DNA of 64,000 nt from Tetramitus jugosus (taxonomy: Eukaryota > Heterolobosea > Eutetramitea > Acrasida > Vahlkampfiidae). This document shows, piece by piece, positions 9,867-18,921 of this stretch. The stretch spans positions 248,001 through 312,000 of the forward strand of contig OW569387.1 of assembly GCA_937625935.1 (NCBI GenBank), in the 5' to 3' direction. Position 1 is the first letter of the stretch, and each line of letters starts with the position of its first letter. The notes under the pieces are model-generated. The model ran no database searches, was not told where the DNA came from, and was given only the letters and a program-made list of their open reading frames with translations. Made by a program: the position numbers and the translations under genes.

Positions 9867-10085
9867 AACACGAATGACCACTCGGAACAAAAGAAACAAA
9901 AGAGCAGTGAATCCAGTGAAAAGTAGTAGTCGTAAAATATGAATAAGTAAGATAACTTTAATCGTTGATGTGTGTTGTTTAATCTCTCCAAAGTAGATGT
10001 CAAAAAATATTTCTCTTTATGTCAAAACTTACGTGTCTCGTACATGGAAAAAAAGCCGATCGGGCACATTGCGCAAAAGGCAACT

Positions 10086-10916
10086 TTACAACATGTTGTG
10101 CACGGTATCAACGTCCTTCAATTCTTCCAATCTGCCTTCGAGCATTGCGTCCCACCACTTGAACAAGAATTGGTGCACAATGAGCTTGAACCATGGAGTA
10201 AACAACAATGAAGAATCATTCATCATATCAATCAGTTGTTGCTTGCTGACATACTTGACATCACCAATCTCATTCTTGTTAATGTTCAAGGTGATTGCAT
10301 TTGCTTCATGGAATTGATACATGAGGCAATAGTCGACTATTGTTTTACGCACATGCAGAAAAAATGTTGCAAAAAATAAACATGAGCATCGCCATCATCA
10401 CATAACTAACACACAACAAAAAAAATTCAAAGCTTTTGCAAAACCATACATACCTTCATGCTCTCCCCATGTATTATCAAATGGTGCCATATACATGATA
10501 CGTGTCATGAATTGATACTTTTCAGCACTTGTCTGATCAATTGGAATACCAAGTTCATGCTCAAGCTTTCTAATGGCAGCTCTTCGAATACCCACTTGTC
10601 CCTCCATTTCTCTCTCATTGTACTCTGGATTGTACAATGGATGGGAACAGCAAGTGTTGGTCCAAAAGAGCGGGAAAGTGATTTTTTCGGCGGCGCGTTG
10701 CTGCAGTAAAAGTTCACCCTTTTCATTGAACAAAAAAACGGAGAATGCTCTATGAAGAGTCGGAATATTGTTGTCGGAGATGTGGTTCATCAAGTGGCAG
10801 AATTCCTTGCTGGCAAATCCTTGTTCTTCGTCCTTTTCGTTTACAATAATACATTGGTCGCTCTTCATTAGCTCCAGTTGAGTCTCGTCGATGGATGCCG
10901 TAGTGTCGGTGGTCAT
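10086..10916 (-). CDS. IDI: Isopentenyl-diphosphate delta-isomerase, type I
   Basis: Two exons on the minus strand, 10916-10454 and 10336-10086, with a 117-bp intron (GTATGT...AATAG) splitting a Val codon, G|TC; the product is 237 residues. The enzyme interconverts IPP and DMAPP for isoprenoid synthesis. Seen: LHRAFSVFLFNEKGELLLQQR, the active-site Cys motif TNTCCSHPL, a Nudix-type helix (GIRRAAIRKLEHELGI), and after the join WGEHEVDYCLMY with the catalytic Glu pair, then TPWFKLIVHQFLFKWWD. The joined sequence restores the family's WGEHExDY motif exactly, which supports the splice sites. It converges with SLU7 across a 219-bp gap. Confidence 0.93.
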
Positions 10917-11015
10917 TTTTTGTTGGTTATTGTTGTTTTGTTTGTTGATTTGTGAATTTTTTCTTGGTTGGAATTGAAATTCTTCCTGCCAAGCAGACTG
11001 AAAAAGTTAAAAGGT

Positions 11016-11086
11016 CTCGAGCACCGGGAATCGAACCCGGGTCGCCAGAGTGACAGTCTGGAATGCTACCCCTATACCATGCCCGA
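11016..11086 (-). tRNA. tRNA-Asp (GUC)
   Basis: On the minus strand a 71-nt cloverleaf folds with no intron. The 7-bp acceptor stem is TCGGGCA/TGCTCGA with one G-T pair, the anticodon arm is CCAGA-CTGTCAC-TCTGG giving anticodon GTC, and the T arm is CCGGG-TTCGATT-CCCGG. The discriminator base after the stem is G, as expected for Asp. A and B boxes are inside the gene. The 5' flank (above 11086) is the target of the nested retrotransposon insertions. Confidence 0.95.
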
Positions 11087-11117
11087 TTTATATTAATTCC
11101 TCAATTTAGGAATATAT

Positions 11118-11133
11118 ACTAACTAAAACGAAA
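11118..11133 (+). repeat. Target-site duplication of retrotransposon copy B (left copy; right copy 14106-14121)
   Basis: The 16-mer ACTAACTAAAACGAAA occurs perfectly here and again at 14106-14121, directly after the A-rich tail of copy B. It brackets B together with copy A, which is inserted near B's 5' end. The duplication edge is 47 bp from the tRNA-Asp 5' end. Confidence 0.8.
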
Positions 11134-11140
11134 ACGCAAA
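11125..11140 (+). repeat. Target-site duplication of retrotransposon copy A (left copy; right copy 12232-12247)
   Basis: The 16-mer AAAACGAAAACGCAAA flanks copy A perfectly at 11125-11140 and 12232-12247. It is offset by 7 bp from the duplication made by copy B, so A landed within B's 5' junction after B had inserted. Confidence 0.8.
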
Positions 11141-11141
11141 G

Positions 11142-12104
11142 TGGTGTGCCATCAGGATGCACACACATGGGATCAGATTAACTGTAAGTACGACTACGCA
11201 GTGTGATGAGTGCAGACTGGCAAGGTACGTGCCATCCACCACCCTCAAGAAACTCTACCTCTCAGGTATAGTAAGCCGCAATCAACTGCTTGTGGAGGAA
11301 CAGCCTCTGTGCTTCAAAGAATTCCCAACATGTAAGATAGGTGCAAATTCGCACCAAATACTGAACATTTTGATTGCGCAGATGAGGACATGTCAGTGTC
11401 CCATAAACCAAAACTCCACTAAAGATGAACCGGCTCTGTACAAGGGTAACCTCCGAGTCGAGAGTAGGGAACATCTGCAGTCCTTGTTCGATCAGGAGAG
11501 GAATGCACGAGTAGAGAAGAGCGGGCGTTGGTGGATTCAAAAGGATGCCAACTACAGTGGAGCAGACTTCTGCTTTCTCAAGTACCCACACTCTGTTGAC
11601 AGAAGGCTGGAATGGTTCCAGCTTCAGGTCAGAAGTGGGACTCTACATACGGAGGATGTTGTTCGATGTCTGTACAACACTTGTGATGAGCCCACAAAGT
11701 GTGTCTGGTGCAACAAAGAGCCCGAAAGTGTGTTGCACTGTCTCATTCGATGTCCAAGGGCTGTGTATGCAAGAAGGTGTCTAGCCTTGACAGTCAGTAA
11801 GGAGCTGATCAGAATGGGCGTGTCAGCCAACAGCTGTATCGACATATGGTTCGATAATGTGAGACTAAAGGACGGCAAGATGGAAAAGCGTCCTTTGCGA
11901 TGGACGAGCAGAGAATTTCTGAAAGGTATGATGGGCATAGAAACAAATGCCATCGAAGATGTCACCAACGGACTGGTAGAGATTGGGATCAAAACAGCAG
12001 AAGCCAGTAAGAAAACTAAAACCTATGTGAATGGGGTGAAACGGAGATGTCTCACGACTCTCCTTCACCTCTTCACAACAACAAAAGCGAAACAACAGCA
12101 ATGA
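11142..12104 (+). pseudogene. Truncated ORF2 (C-terminal region of LINE polyprotein), copy A
   Basis: Frame open from the insertion edge to TGA at 12102-12104. It matches copy B piece by piece: TQCDECRLARYVPSTTLKKL parallels B's TRCEGCKLSNYLPARSLRLL, and TKCVWCNKEPESVLHCLIRC parallels B's CPRCGTEPDTILHCLVRC. The latter is the CxxC...HCxxxxC zinc-finger-like motif found near the C-terminus of many LINE ORF2 proteins (zf-RVT type). The reverse transcriptase domain is missing through 5' truncation. The first ATG, 11157, is incidental. Confidence 0.8.
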
Positions 12105-12123
12105 CGTTCTGCGAGCGTCATTG
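12099..12123 (+). repeat. Hairpin 1 in 3' end of copy A
   Basis: CAATGACGTTC and GAGCGTCATTG pair around the loop TGC (11 bp, one G-U). The ORF2 stop codon lies within the left arm. Copy B has the matching hairpin at 13969-13991 with different stem bases but the same TGC loop. Confidence 0.75.
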
Positions 12124-12144
12124 GGAATTAATCAGAAGACCAAG

Positions 12145-12169
12145 AGCCATCGCTCAATGAGCGATGGCT
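12145..12169 (+). repeat. Hairpin 2 in 3' end of copy A
   Basis: AGCCATCGCTCA and TGAGCGATGGCT form a perfect 12-bp inverted repeat around a single A (so a real loop of about 5). The solo copy near 3750-3775 keeps the outer GCCATC/GATGGC pair. Confidence 0.75.
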
Positions 12170-12248
12170 GATGAATATGTATTGATAATAAAGTGAGCAA
12201 CCGCAATGGTTGTATTAAAAAAAAAAAAAAAAAAACGAAAACGCAAAA

Positions 12249-13970
12249 CGTGCTGTTTACGATTTCTTCGGCTACCCAGACAACATCACCAAGTTAGTCA
12301 CTGATATGGTGTCGAACAATGAGGCACAAGTTTTGGCAGGACAACTCTCGAGACACTTCAAAATCAACAAGGGCACGAGACAAGGGGACTCGTTGTCTCC
12401 CACTACATATGTATTGGTACATCAAGCAGTCCTCATGTTTGCACAACGTAGAGCAATTGGATACCAGGCGCTCTCTCAAAAGATCTGGAACATTGCGTAT
12501 ATTGATGACTGCAACATTGTGTCAGAATCCAAGGAAGATATAGAACGCATTGCTAATGATATGAGTGGGGTATTGGAGATGTTGCGGAATCAGATGCACC
12601 CAAACAAACTCGAACTCTTTGTCAGACAGCCAGGAGACGATATTGAAGAGCACGACATTATGGTAGCTAACTCCAGAGTGCCTGCCAAAGGTCCAAAGGT
12701 GCACTTCCGTGCACTCGGACTATTTCTCAATCTCCAAGGCAAGACTGATCAGCAGATTGCTCAAGCAAAGGTTAAAGTCAGAAGAGTCATTGAACGTCTC
12801 AAAGTCTTGAATCTGGGTCCCAGGCAAGTTGCACGTGTCGTGAACGCATGTGTACACCCCATCCTTTTGTACGCATGTGAATTCACAAAATGGACGATGA
12901 AATCGATGGATGATGTGAATATGGTTGGAAAGAGGCTTATCAAACATGGTTCAACAGCAATGTTGAGATATCCGACGGAGTTACTATACATCGGCACCGA
13001 GTGGGGATCCATAGGTCTAGACAACTTCTCGGAAGCAGTTGCTACTCGCACAGCACTTTTTGTGAAATCCATGATGAGAGGGAAGAGAGATCAAGAAGCT
13101 AACGTTCTGTGGATGGACACTCTTGAGTACATCAAGAAACACTACACGTTCCGGTCGGAGAACGTCTTCCAGTCGGACCACAGAGTTACGGAAGTCAAAC
13201 ACTCTTTCATGAAATGGTGCTCAATGAGACTGCACGAGAAGGGAATCATCATCACTGATGACTCCCAAACCCGCTGTGAAGGGTGCAAATTATCTAATTA
13301 CTTGCCAGCTAGGTCCCTCAGACTGCTCAGTAGGGCTGGACTGTATCAGAAACAACAACTACTTCATGAGGGAAGAATCAAGAGCTTCGAGTCACTAAAA
13401 ACCGAAGTTGGCAAGGGGTTTGGGCCTAAAGCCTACCAAGAGGCGACTCTCACGGTGATGGCAATGCCAGAGTGCATGAATTTGGAGTTGCATCAAACAA
13501 AGGGGTTCATACATACCATGACAATTCCTTCAGATCTTCTTTCCCCCTCGCGTACTTACCATTGAATCTGATGACGACCCCAATCTATGCCCGAGATGCG
13601 GTACTGAACCTGACACAATCCTCCATTGCCTTGTCAGGTGTCAGTACGCAATCGATGCCAGGAGAAGACTCGTCCTGGAAGTCTACAACAAGTTGCTCAA
13701 ACTTCCATTAAATCGAGAGTCCGCCATCTCCCTATGGTTTGACAAAGTGCTGTTCAGAAACGGATTCATGTGGCCCATGCCGAGGAAGTCGAGCAGAGAG
13801 TACCTCATGGGAATGATGGGATTAGAGAACGGCGCTGTCGACCAGGTGGCAGATGCGCTGATGAAGAATTAGCGCATCGAAAGGCCCGTAGTTTTGTGTG
13901 CTGGGTGAAGAGTCGCTGCATCACAACGCTTCACAGACTCTATCAGCAATCAAAGGACTGCAAACAGTAG
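12249..13970 (+). pseudogene. LINE ORF2 fragment: reverse transcriptase palm/thumb to C-terminus, frameshifted (copy B)
   Basis: The frame opens at RAVYDFFGYPDNITKLV and shows RT block 4 (INKGTRQGDSLSP), the catalytic block 5 box YIDDCNIV and following thumb-like sequence (LEMLRNQMHPNKLELF), then TRCEGCKLSNYLPARSLRLL. After 13540 the reading moves to another frame (VLTIESDDDPNLCPRCGTEP, HCLVRCQYAIDARR), and after about 13865 to a third frame ending CWVKSRCITTLHRLYQ...KQ with stop 13968-13970. Endonuclease and the N-terminal RT blocks are absent. YIDD in place of the common F/YADD is a recognised variant. Confidence 0.85.
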
Positions 13971-13991
13971 TAACGCTCTGCGAGCGTTACT
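13969..13991 (+). repeat. Hairpin 1 in 3' end of copy B
   Basis: AGTAACGCTC and GAGCGTTACT form a perfect 10-bp stem around TGC. It starts within the ORF2 stop codon, as in copy A. A second stem, GACGCTC-TCC-GAGCGTC, follows at 14006-14022. Confidence 0.8.
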
Positions 13992-14121
13992 AACAGGAAA
14001 GAGGAGACGCTCTCCGAGCGTCACAAGGACGATCTGAGAAACTAAAAGAAAGTAGGACAGAGTAATAAAGAGCAACCTCGTGTTGTATTAAAAAACAAAT
14101 AAAAAACTAACTAAAACGAAA

Positions 14122-14920
14122 GTGTGATGACTCTCCCAAGGCTGCCTTGGCCAAGAAGATTGGCTTGGATTTTGGTGATTTGCTCACCAGGGTACAAGTC
14201 ATCAAGAAGGGCCCCAAGGGGTTTGTTGCGTGGGTAACTGTTGTTGATGACAACATTTACCCATTTGTTGAATCCTTCAACCGCAACAAGAAGATGAGTG
14301 GCTGCAAGGCAGCACTCAGGCACAACGTAGATTGTGCCAAGAAGGTCGTGCTCCACGATGTCAAAGGTAAGACGGAGGACGACATCAAGGACATGCTCGG
14401 CATAACAAAGGTCAAGAACGTGCTCAAGAAGCACGACACCGCCTTTGTTGTGATGGAGACCGAAATATATACCGAAGCTTTGCTTCGGGACGATAAATCC
14501 ATGCCAGTGGAGATGGAAGCAAAGCACTTCCTTCCACACACACGATCCTGTCAAGTTTGTCAACAAGAGACTGACCAAGATGTACCAAGAGCTCCTGGCC
14601 GTGATGAACGACCTGGCCAACAAGATCCCGGCCAGATTGACCAGTATCAAGTCAGGTGCTCTCCGTAGGTTCTACCAACTGGCTAGGACTACGGAGCCAT
14701 CTGACCTCACCAGTGGTGCTCCAGATGGTAGTGGAAGCCCTTGCAACGAGTCCCTTAAGAAGGGACTTTTAACACGATATTCCAAGAAAAGAATGAATCC
14801 TGTTGCGTAGGCCTACCACTGAGTAATTACCACATCATATTAGACAATCGCCTGCTCTCACACAAAAGACAAGTAAAAGTACCGCCACGTGGTGCGTGAG
14901 CACCATTTGTTGTATTAAAA
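14122..14920 (+). mobile_element. Retrotransposon-related piece C: non-RT ORF ending in the same LINE 3' terminus
   Basis: Begins right after the 16-bp duplication of copy B and ends GTGAGCACCATTTGTTGTATTAAAA, the terminus shared with copies A, B and the solo end. It holds a different protein, open from the left edge: LAKKIGLDFGDLLTRVQVIK, GFVAWVTVVDDNIYPFVESF, LHDVKGKTEDDIKDMLGIT, then after a frameshift near 14540 DPVKFVNKRLTKMYQELLAV and KIPARLTSIKSGALRRFYQL, stop near 14808. No RT or zinc motif is present. It could be the ORF1 protein of this LINE in an element that lacks ORF2, or a captured host gene; I do not recognise the protein. A GGTGC-GTGA-GCACC hairpin lies at about 14890-14904. 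Its own target duplication is not clear, perhaps only TAAAACG. Confidence 0.6.
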
Positions 14921-14971
14921 CGCACAACTAACGAACAAAGAAAGACAGGCACACAATACATGTTAGGTATG

Positions 14972-15385
14972 TTAGGTGTGGAAACGCAAGCAGCGAACCA
15001 TCGCTCCTGGCCAGTGAAAATCCATGGACGATAACATATGCAAGATACAGTAGAAGAAAAACGAGACAACAACCAATCCACAAAAGTCAAGCCATTCAAA
15101 ACATCTATCTCGCGTCTTTCTTTTCTTCTTTTCCTCCTCAATGCTCTCCATGATGGATGATATAGCTCTTCGTAATTCCTCCTGACCTTTTTTGATGTCT
15201 TCGGCCGACTTGTTGATTCTGTCAACAGCATTGCTCATCTTATCTTCATTATCTTCTATCATATCCCCAATACGCTCAAGAATTATCTCAAGAAATCCAG
15301 CAGTGTCAACTGTCTCAATCTTAGCTGCCTTGTCTTCCTTGTTATCTTCATTGTCTATCTCTAGGTTGGTTTCCTGAGTCCTCAT
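14972..15385 (-). CDS. Hypothetical tail-anchored coiled-coil protein (possibly C-terminal remnant)
   Basis: A 137-residue ORF on the minus strand starting MRTQETNLEIDNEDNKEDK. Residues about 30-90 are charged and helical (ILERIGDMIEDNEDKM, EDIKKGQEELRRAISS, ESIEEEKKKRKTRDR), then one hydrophobic span near residues 100-122 (FCGLVVVSFFFYCILHML) and a short tail. An in-frame TGA stands just before the ATG. The sequence upstream in the same direction (15386-15690) is rich in similar acidic codons but broken by stops, so this may be the surviving end of a longer decayed gene. I do not recognise a family. Confidence 0.4.
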   Translation of the reverse strand: MRTQETNLEIDNEDNKEDKAAKIETVDTAGFLEIILERIGDMIEDNEDKMSNAVDRINKSAEDIKKGQEELRRAISSIMESIEEEKKKRKTRDRCFEWLDFCGLVVVSFFFYCILHMLSSMDFHWPGAMVRCLRFHT

Positions 15386-15690
15386 TCACTTGTTCTGCTC
15401 TTGTTCATCATTGCTTTCATAGCTTTGTAGCTAGCCCATCATTAACTTGGTGCTCTTGCTCTTCTTTGCTTTCATTTCCTCTTAGCTCTAGTTAGCTTGT
15501 TTGTCTAGGTTGTCGTTCACTAGTTCTTGATCTTCAGTACTTAGTTCTTGTTCCTCCTTGCATTTTTCTTGGCTTGGGTGAATAGCTTGGGAATCAATGA
15601 CTTGGTCATGGAAACCAGTTCCTTGCTTACTGTCTTGGCTTGGTTGCATAACTTTCTTTTTCTTGCTAAAAGATCCATGATTGTAAATTG
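15386..15690 (-). pseudogene. Decayed acidic coding stretch upstream of the coiled-coil ORF
   Basis: Minus-strand frames read MQPSQDSKQGTGFHDQVIDS, CKEEQELSTEDQELVNDNLD and ESKEEQEHQVNDGLATK, with stops and frame changes between them. The repeated EEQEx/DEQEQ phrases suggest a once-continuous low-complexity N-terminal region of the neighbouring ORF. No function can be read. Confidence 0.35.
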
Positions 15691-16379
15691 AAAGTTTGGG
15701 GCCAGTTTAGGTCAAGACAGCTGAAGCTGATTGGCTCGGTACCAGGTCAGACCAGAGAACGTAGGACCAATTTTAATACAAAAAACAAAAACAATCGGAG
15801 TATTTGCGGTCAATCCGTTTTGCGCCAGGTTTTTACAGAAAATTCAAAAATTTCATTTTCGCCCCAACTAAAAACAAAGAATGAAAACTGAAGAAACTGT
15901 ATTTGTGACGTAGATAATACTGAGAGGAGATGTATTGAGGTGATGCTTCGCCATTACCATTACAGATACTTGGACAAAATCTTCGTTTATTTACTAGTAG
16001 GTGAAAGTATCAATATATGTTAGGAAAACATTCTAGTGCAGAAGAAAAGGGCACATATGATGTATTTGTATTACAAGTAATTAACTCAAGTGCTTGTTGG
16101 CATTGTTTCCCCAAGCATAACCCCATCGCTTGTTGTGACTTGAACAGTGTCTGACCAAACACTTGCTGAAAGCACGGTGATGTTTCGAATTCCAATGACT
16201 CTCACATGTGTTGTTGACATTGGATTCGTTGAATCCACCACTAATTAATCAATTTGGAGTAATGAGAGATAATGTAGATTTTTGTGCAGAGTTAATGCAT
16301 GAAATGAATGTCAGACAATTCAACCATGTGGCAAAAGTTGACGTGGATATAATTTGAGTTCGTGAAAGCCTTACCCCAT
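15691..16379. other. No gene seen
   Basis: AT-rich sequence with only short, stop-broken frames and no recognisable motif or RNA fold. Confidence 0.5.
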
Positions 16380-17430
16380 CTATGAAATGCAACTTTTGTC
16401 AACAGAAATGAGATCCAATGATATATATTGTTGCTTATTCTGTCTCCATAATTGGTATGGCTTAACTGACATCGCTGTCATTAAGGATATGCAAAGTAGA
16501 ATCCACATGCTTTCGATCGTGATGGTGCTGTTGTTTTCTGTTTTTGCTGCTTTTTTGGGCGGTGTCAACGAAGTCTTGCAACTGCATATCCTTCCTGTTA
16601 AAATGTAAGTAAATGAGGGGAGCAATGAGATAGTAACAAGAGGAAGTCACGCAATTGCAGCTCCTCGTTTGACAATGAATCCACTTGGTTTGATCGGAGA
16701 GTTCAATGAATATTTGAACTGAAAACTACTTCTCGTTCAATTTGCATGTGAATTGACAACCAGTGCACATCAATTCATTCATTCAACTCTAATTTTTCAT
16801 GATACCACTGCAGCGCTTTGTTGTACTCACAATAATCGTTTCGACTACTGTTGGGACAGTGTATTGCTTTCTGTGAGATAATTCAATATCTCATGAATTG
16901 GACGTTGTGAGCAATCATACCTGTCACGAGAAGTAAAATACCCTGTAAAATGACAGCAAACCCGAACGAGACCAAAAGAATTATCTTTCTCTTCCAAATG
17001 GTTCCTTTGAGCTCTAACAAATTCTTCGCAGATTTCTCATCCGTCACATTGGTATCACACTGCTTGCATCTAAGATGCCTGAACCACCTGATGTTACTTT
17101 TCCAGACTCCAAATTGGCATCCTTGTTGTCTACCAAACATCTAGTACTTTTGAAAAACACTCTCTGACGCGAGTTACTGGGATTGATCCAAGAAAAACTT
17201 TCTCCACGATCTAGTCGGTCCTCGGTTGCCAAACTCAAAAAGAAGATTTTGCTTGTCTCGGATGATCGCATCAGATCGAGGTGAAGGAACCAAGACCTGA
17301 TGCCCAGCAGAGGAGGTTGAACATTCTGTGATCTGTACCTTTTTGTGGAAACGTAGTCTATCTTTTTGAGCCAACAATAAACAAGCTTGATAAATCTCTC
17401 ATTTCTTCTGTCTCCTGGTCGAGATACCAT
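16380..17430 (-). pseudogene. Broken membrane-protein gene (or uncertain multi-exon gene)
   Basis: On the minus strand pieces in different frames line up: LATEDRLDRGESFSWINPSN and ESGKVTSGGSGILDASS (17430-17044), then CDTNVTDEKSAKNLLELKG followed by a membrane span (IILLVSFGFAVILQGILLLV, about 17070-16925). A possible donor GTATGATTG follows at about 16922 and a possible acceptor TTTTAACAG near 16597, leading to RICSCKTSLTPPKKAAKTEN and another hydrophobic stretch, ending near 16380. At least one frameshift, near 17060, is needed to join these, so a relic is more likely than a working gene. The family is not recognised. Confidence 0.35.
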
Positions 17431-17609
17431 TTAGCTCTAGATTTTGCTGGAGAATAGACGAGCCTTACAGTGATCATATCTCATCAGCGACAGTAATTTT
17501 TGAAAACATTTCTGGGGCGTTGAGGTCATGCCGTGAAAGTATTTTTCATTCAACTCCTGAATTGGTGAAAATTGAAACCCGACTTAAGAAAAACCCGATG
17601 AATAAATCT

Positions 17610-17891
17610 TTATTCCAGTTCAAAGAACTTTGACAGATACAGATACAGTGACATTTTGTATCGATCCTCAATGTCAATATAGTCATCGTCGAACATTCTC
17701 AATTGGTACGATCCTGACTTGTAAACAATTTCTTTTATCACAACCATACTCAGTGATTCAGTGATATCCGTATCTCGATATAGATCTCTCAGTTCTTCGA
17801 AAAAGGCTTCAACAAGATCGAGCTCCCCGATATTTTTGAGTTTCTCCCAGATCTCTTTCTCATTAGAGACAACAAGAAAAGAGAACGGATA
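17610..17891 (-). pseudogene. Orphan C-terminal coding fragment
   Basis: A 93-codon open stretch without an ATG start on the minus strand reads FSFLVVSNEKEIWEKLKNIG, LVEAFFEELRDLYRDTDITE and ends YKMSLYLYLSKFFELE with TAA at 17612-17610. Its composition is protein-like, not random, but an in-frame stop lies just upstream, so it is a severed gene end. Family unknown. Confidence 0.4.
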
Positions 17892-17920
17892 TCACAACTC
17901 AAATAAGTTCTAGTCCCTGG

Positions 17921-18151
17921 GTGTTTGGAGCAATTATTTTGAGAGATACGGTAACTGCGCTGTTGAACGAACAATGCCGAAAGTCAGTTGAAGAGGGTGT
18001 AAAACTGTTGGCAATTGATCAATTTGGCAACGCCACACCTCTCTTATTACTAGCGACTGGATGTCTCGGCACTATGTGGGATCGGATGGTTAGTATCATC
18101 TGTCACACATCGCCTCAGCTGTATTCTCGGAAAGACATTCCATCCAATTGA
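17921..18151 (+). pseudogene. Ankyrin-like gene fragment
   Basis: A 76-codon frame contains KLLAIDQFGNATPLLLLATG, which resembles the core of an ankyrin repeat (D..GNTPLLLA). It points away from the fragment at 17610-17891 and lacks any recognisable start or end domain. Probably a piece of one of the F-box/ankyrin family genes. Confidence 0.35.
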
Positions 18152-18921
18152 TTGCGATCATTGATTAAACCCGAACCCGTAGTACAAAACCTGCCAGCCA
18201 AAAACGATTGTATTTTTTAACAGGATCAGTAAGTTGTTCGAACTTGAGAAAGAAAAAAAATCAATAACATGAATTCAAGAGCAAGAAAGGTCTTTGCTAA
18301 TCTCGAGATGATGGAGCATAACAAAGGAATACTGGATGATATTCCACAAGCCATAGTAAGGCTCCATTATGGGAAGAGAAATTGTCTATGAAACATATAC
18401 TCTTTGTTGTACTTTGTGAAACTAGGAGTAAGTAGTTCACAAATTGATTTTGTTAGGAGAGTAGAGCGCATGAGAGAAGAGATTTCAGTGTTTCAGACTT
18501 AGTTGAGTGTAGAGTTGAATACCTAGATGTAATATGCAAGAATTCAAGTATGCAAGCACTCATTGTACAAAGGAATCATTTTTGTGGTGCGTCAATTTGT
18601 CAATCGACTTAAAAATGATAAATTCTTCTATGACTGGCCCAAACATACAGAGTAAAGCACCCACTGAAGCGTCACTGGCGAACACCAACTCTGATGTTTA
18701 TGACGGTACCATGTATCAAGCAATAGCAGCACCAATTACAAGGATGGCGGGGTTATTCTTTCATTCTAAACTATGACGGAGCAATTGTAGGTCAACCAAA
18801 ACTTTCAACGAACTTCTTGATGGTTCGCGCGGACTATAAAAATAAAATGGAGACTAGGGTTCTCAACAGACATTTAAAAACAAACCAACAACACATATAA
18901 CCAACAGTAACCCTTAGACCA
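18152..18921. other. Intergenic stretch; possible promoter at its right end
   Basis: Holds only short frames: a 39-codon ORF from ATG 18269 and an 80-codon ORF from 18534 without recognisable motif. About 85 bp before the next gene is CTATAAAAATAAA (about 18834), a plausible TATA-like element for that gene. Confidence 0.35.

Larger units (their letters stand above)
11141..12231 (+). mobile_element. Non-LTR retrotransposon copy A, 5'-truncated (ORF2 C-terminus plus 3' end)
   Basis: Bounded by a 16-bp target duplication and ending in TTGTATTA followed by about 19 A. It contains the last ~320 codons of an ORF2 protein, open to the stop at 12102-12104, then a ~110-bp 3' untranslated end with two strong hairpins (12099-12123 and 12145-12169) and a small terminal one (12198-12212). 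The intact frame and long A-tail mark it as younger than copy B, into which it is inserted. It lies with its 5' side facing the tRNA-Asp gene, about 54 bp from the tRNA's 5' end. Confidence 0.85.
12248..14105 (+). mobile_element. Non-LTR retrotransposon copy B, 5'-truncated within reverse transcriptase (5' edge split by copy A)
   Basis: Runs from the RT domain to TTGTATTA plus an A-rich tail near 14086-14105; the first few bases of B lie left of copy A at 11134-11140. It carries RT motifs, a C-terminal zinc-finger-like motif, and a 3' end with hairpins at 13969-13991, 14006-14022 and 14073-14085. The coding part is broken by at least two frameshifts, near 13540 and near 13865, so B is an old, dead copy. 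It is flanked by a perfect 16-bp target duplication whose left copy is 32-47 bp from the tRNA-Asp 5' end. Confidence 0.85.

Noticed and set aside
14830-15231. Minus-strand ORF of 134 codons overlapping the coiled-coil ORF
   Set aside because: It is a shadow frame; the overlapping frame has the coherent coiled-coil plus membrane-span pattern.
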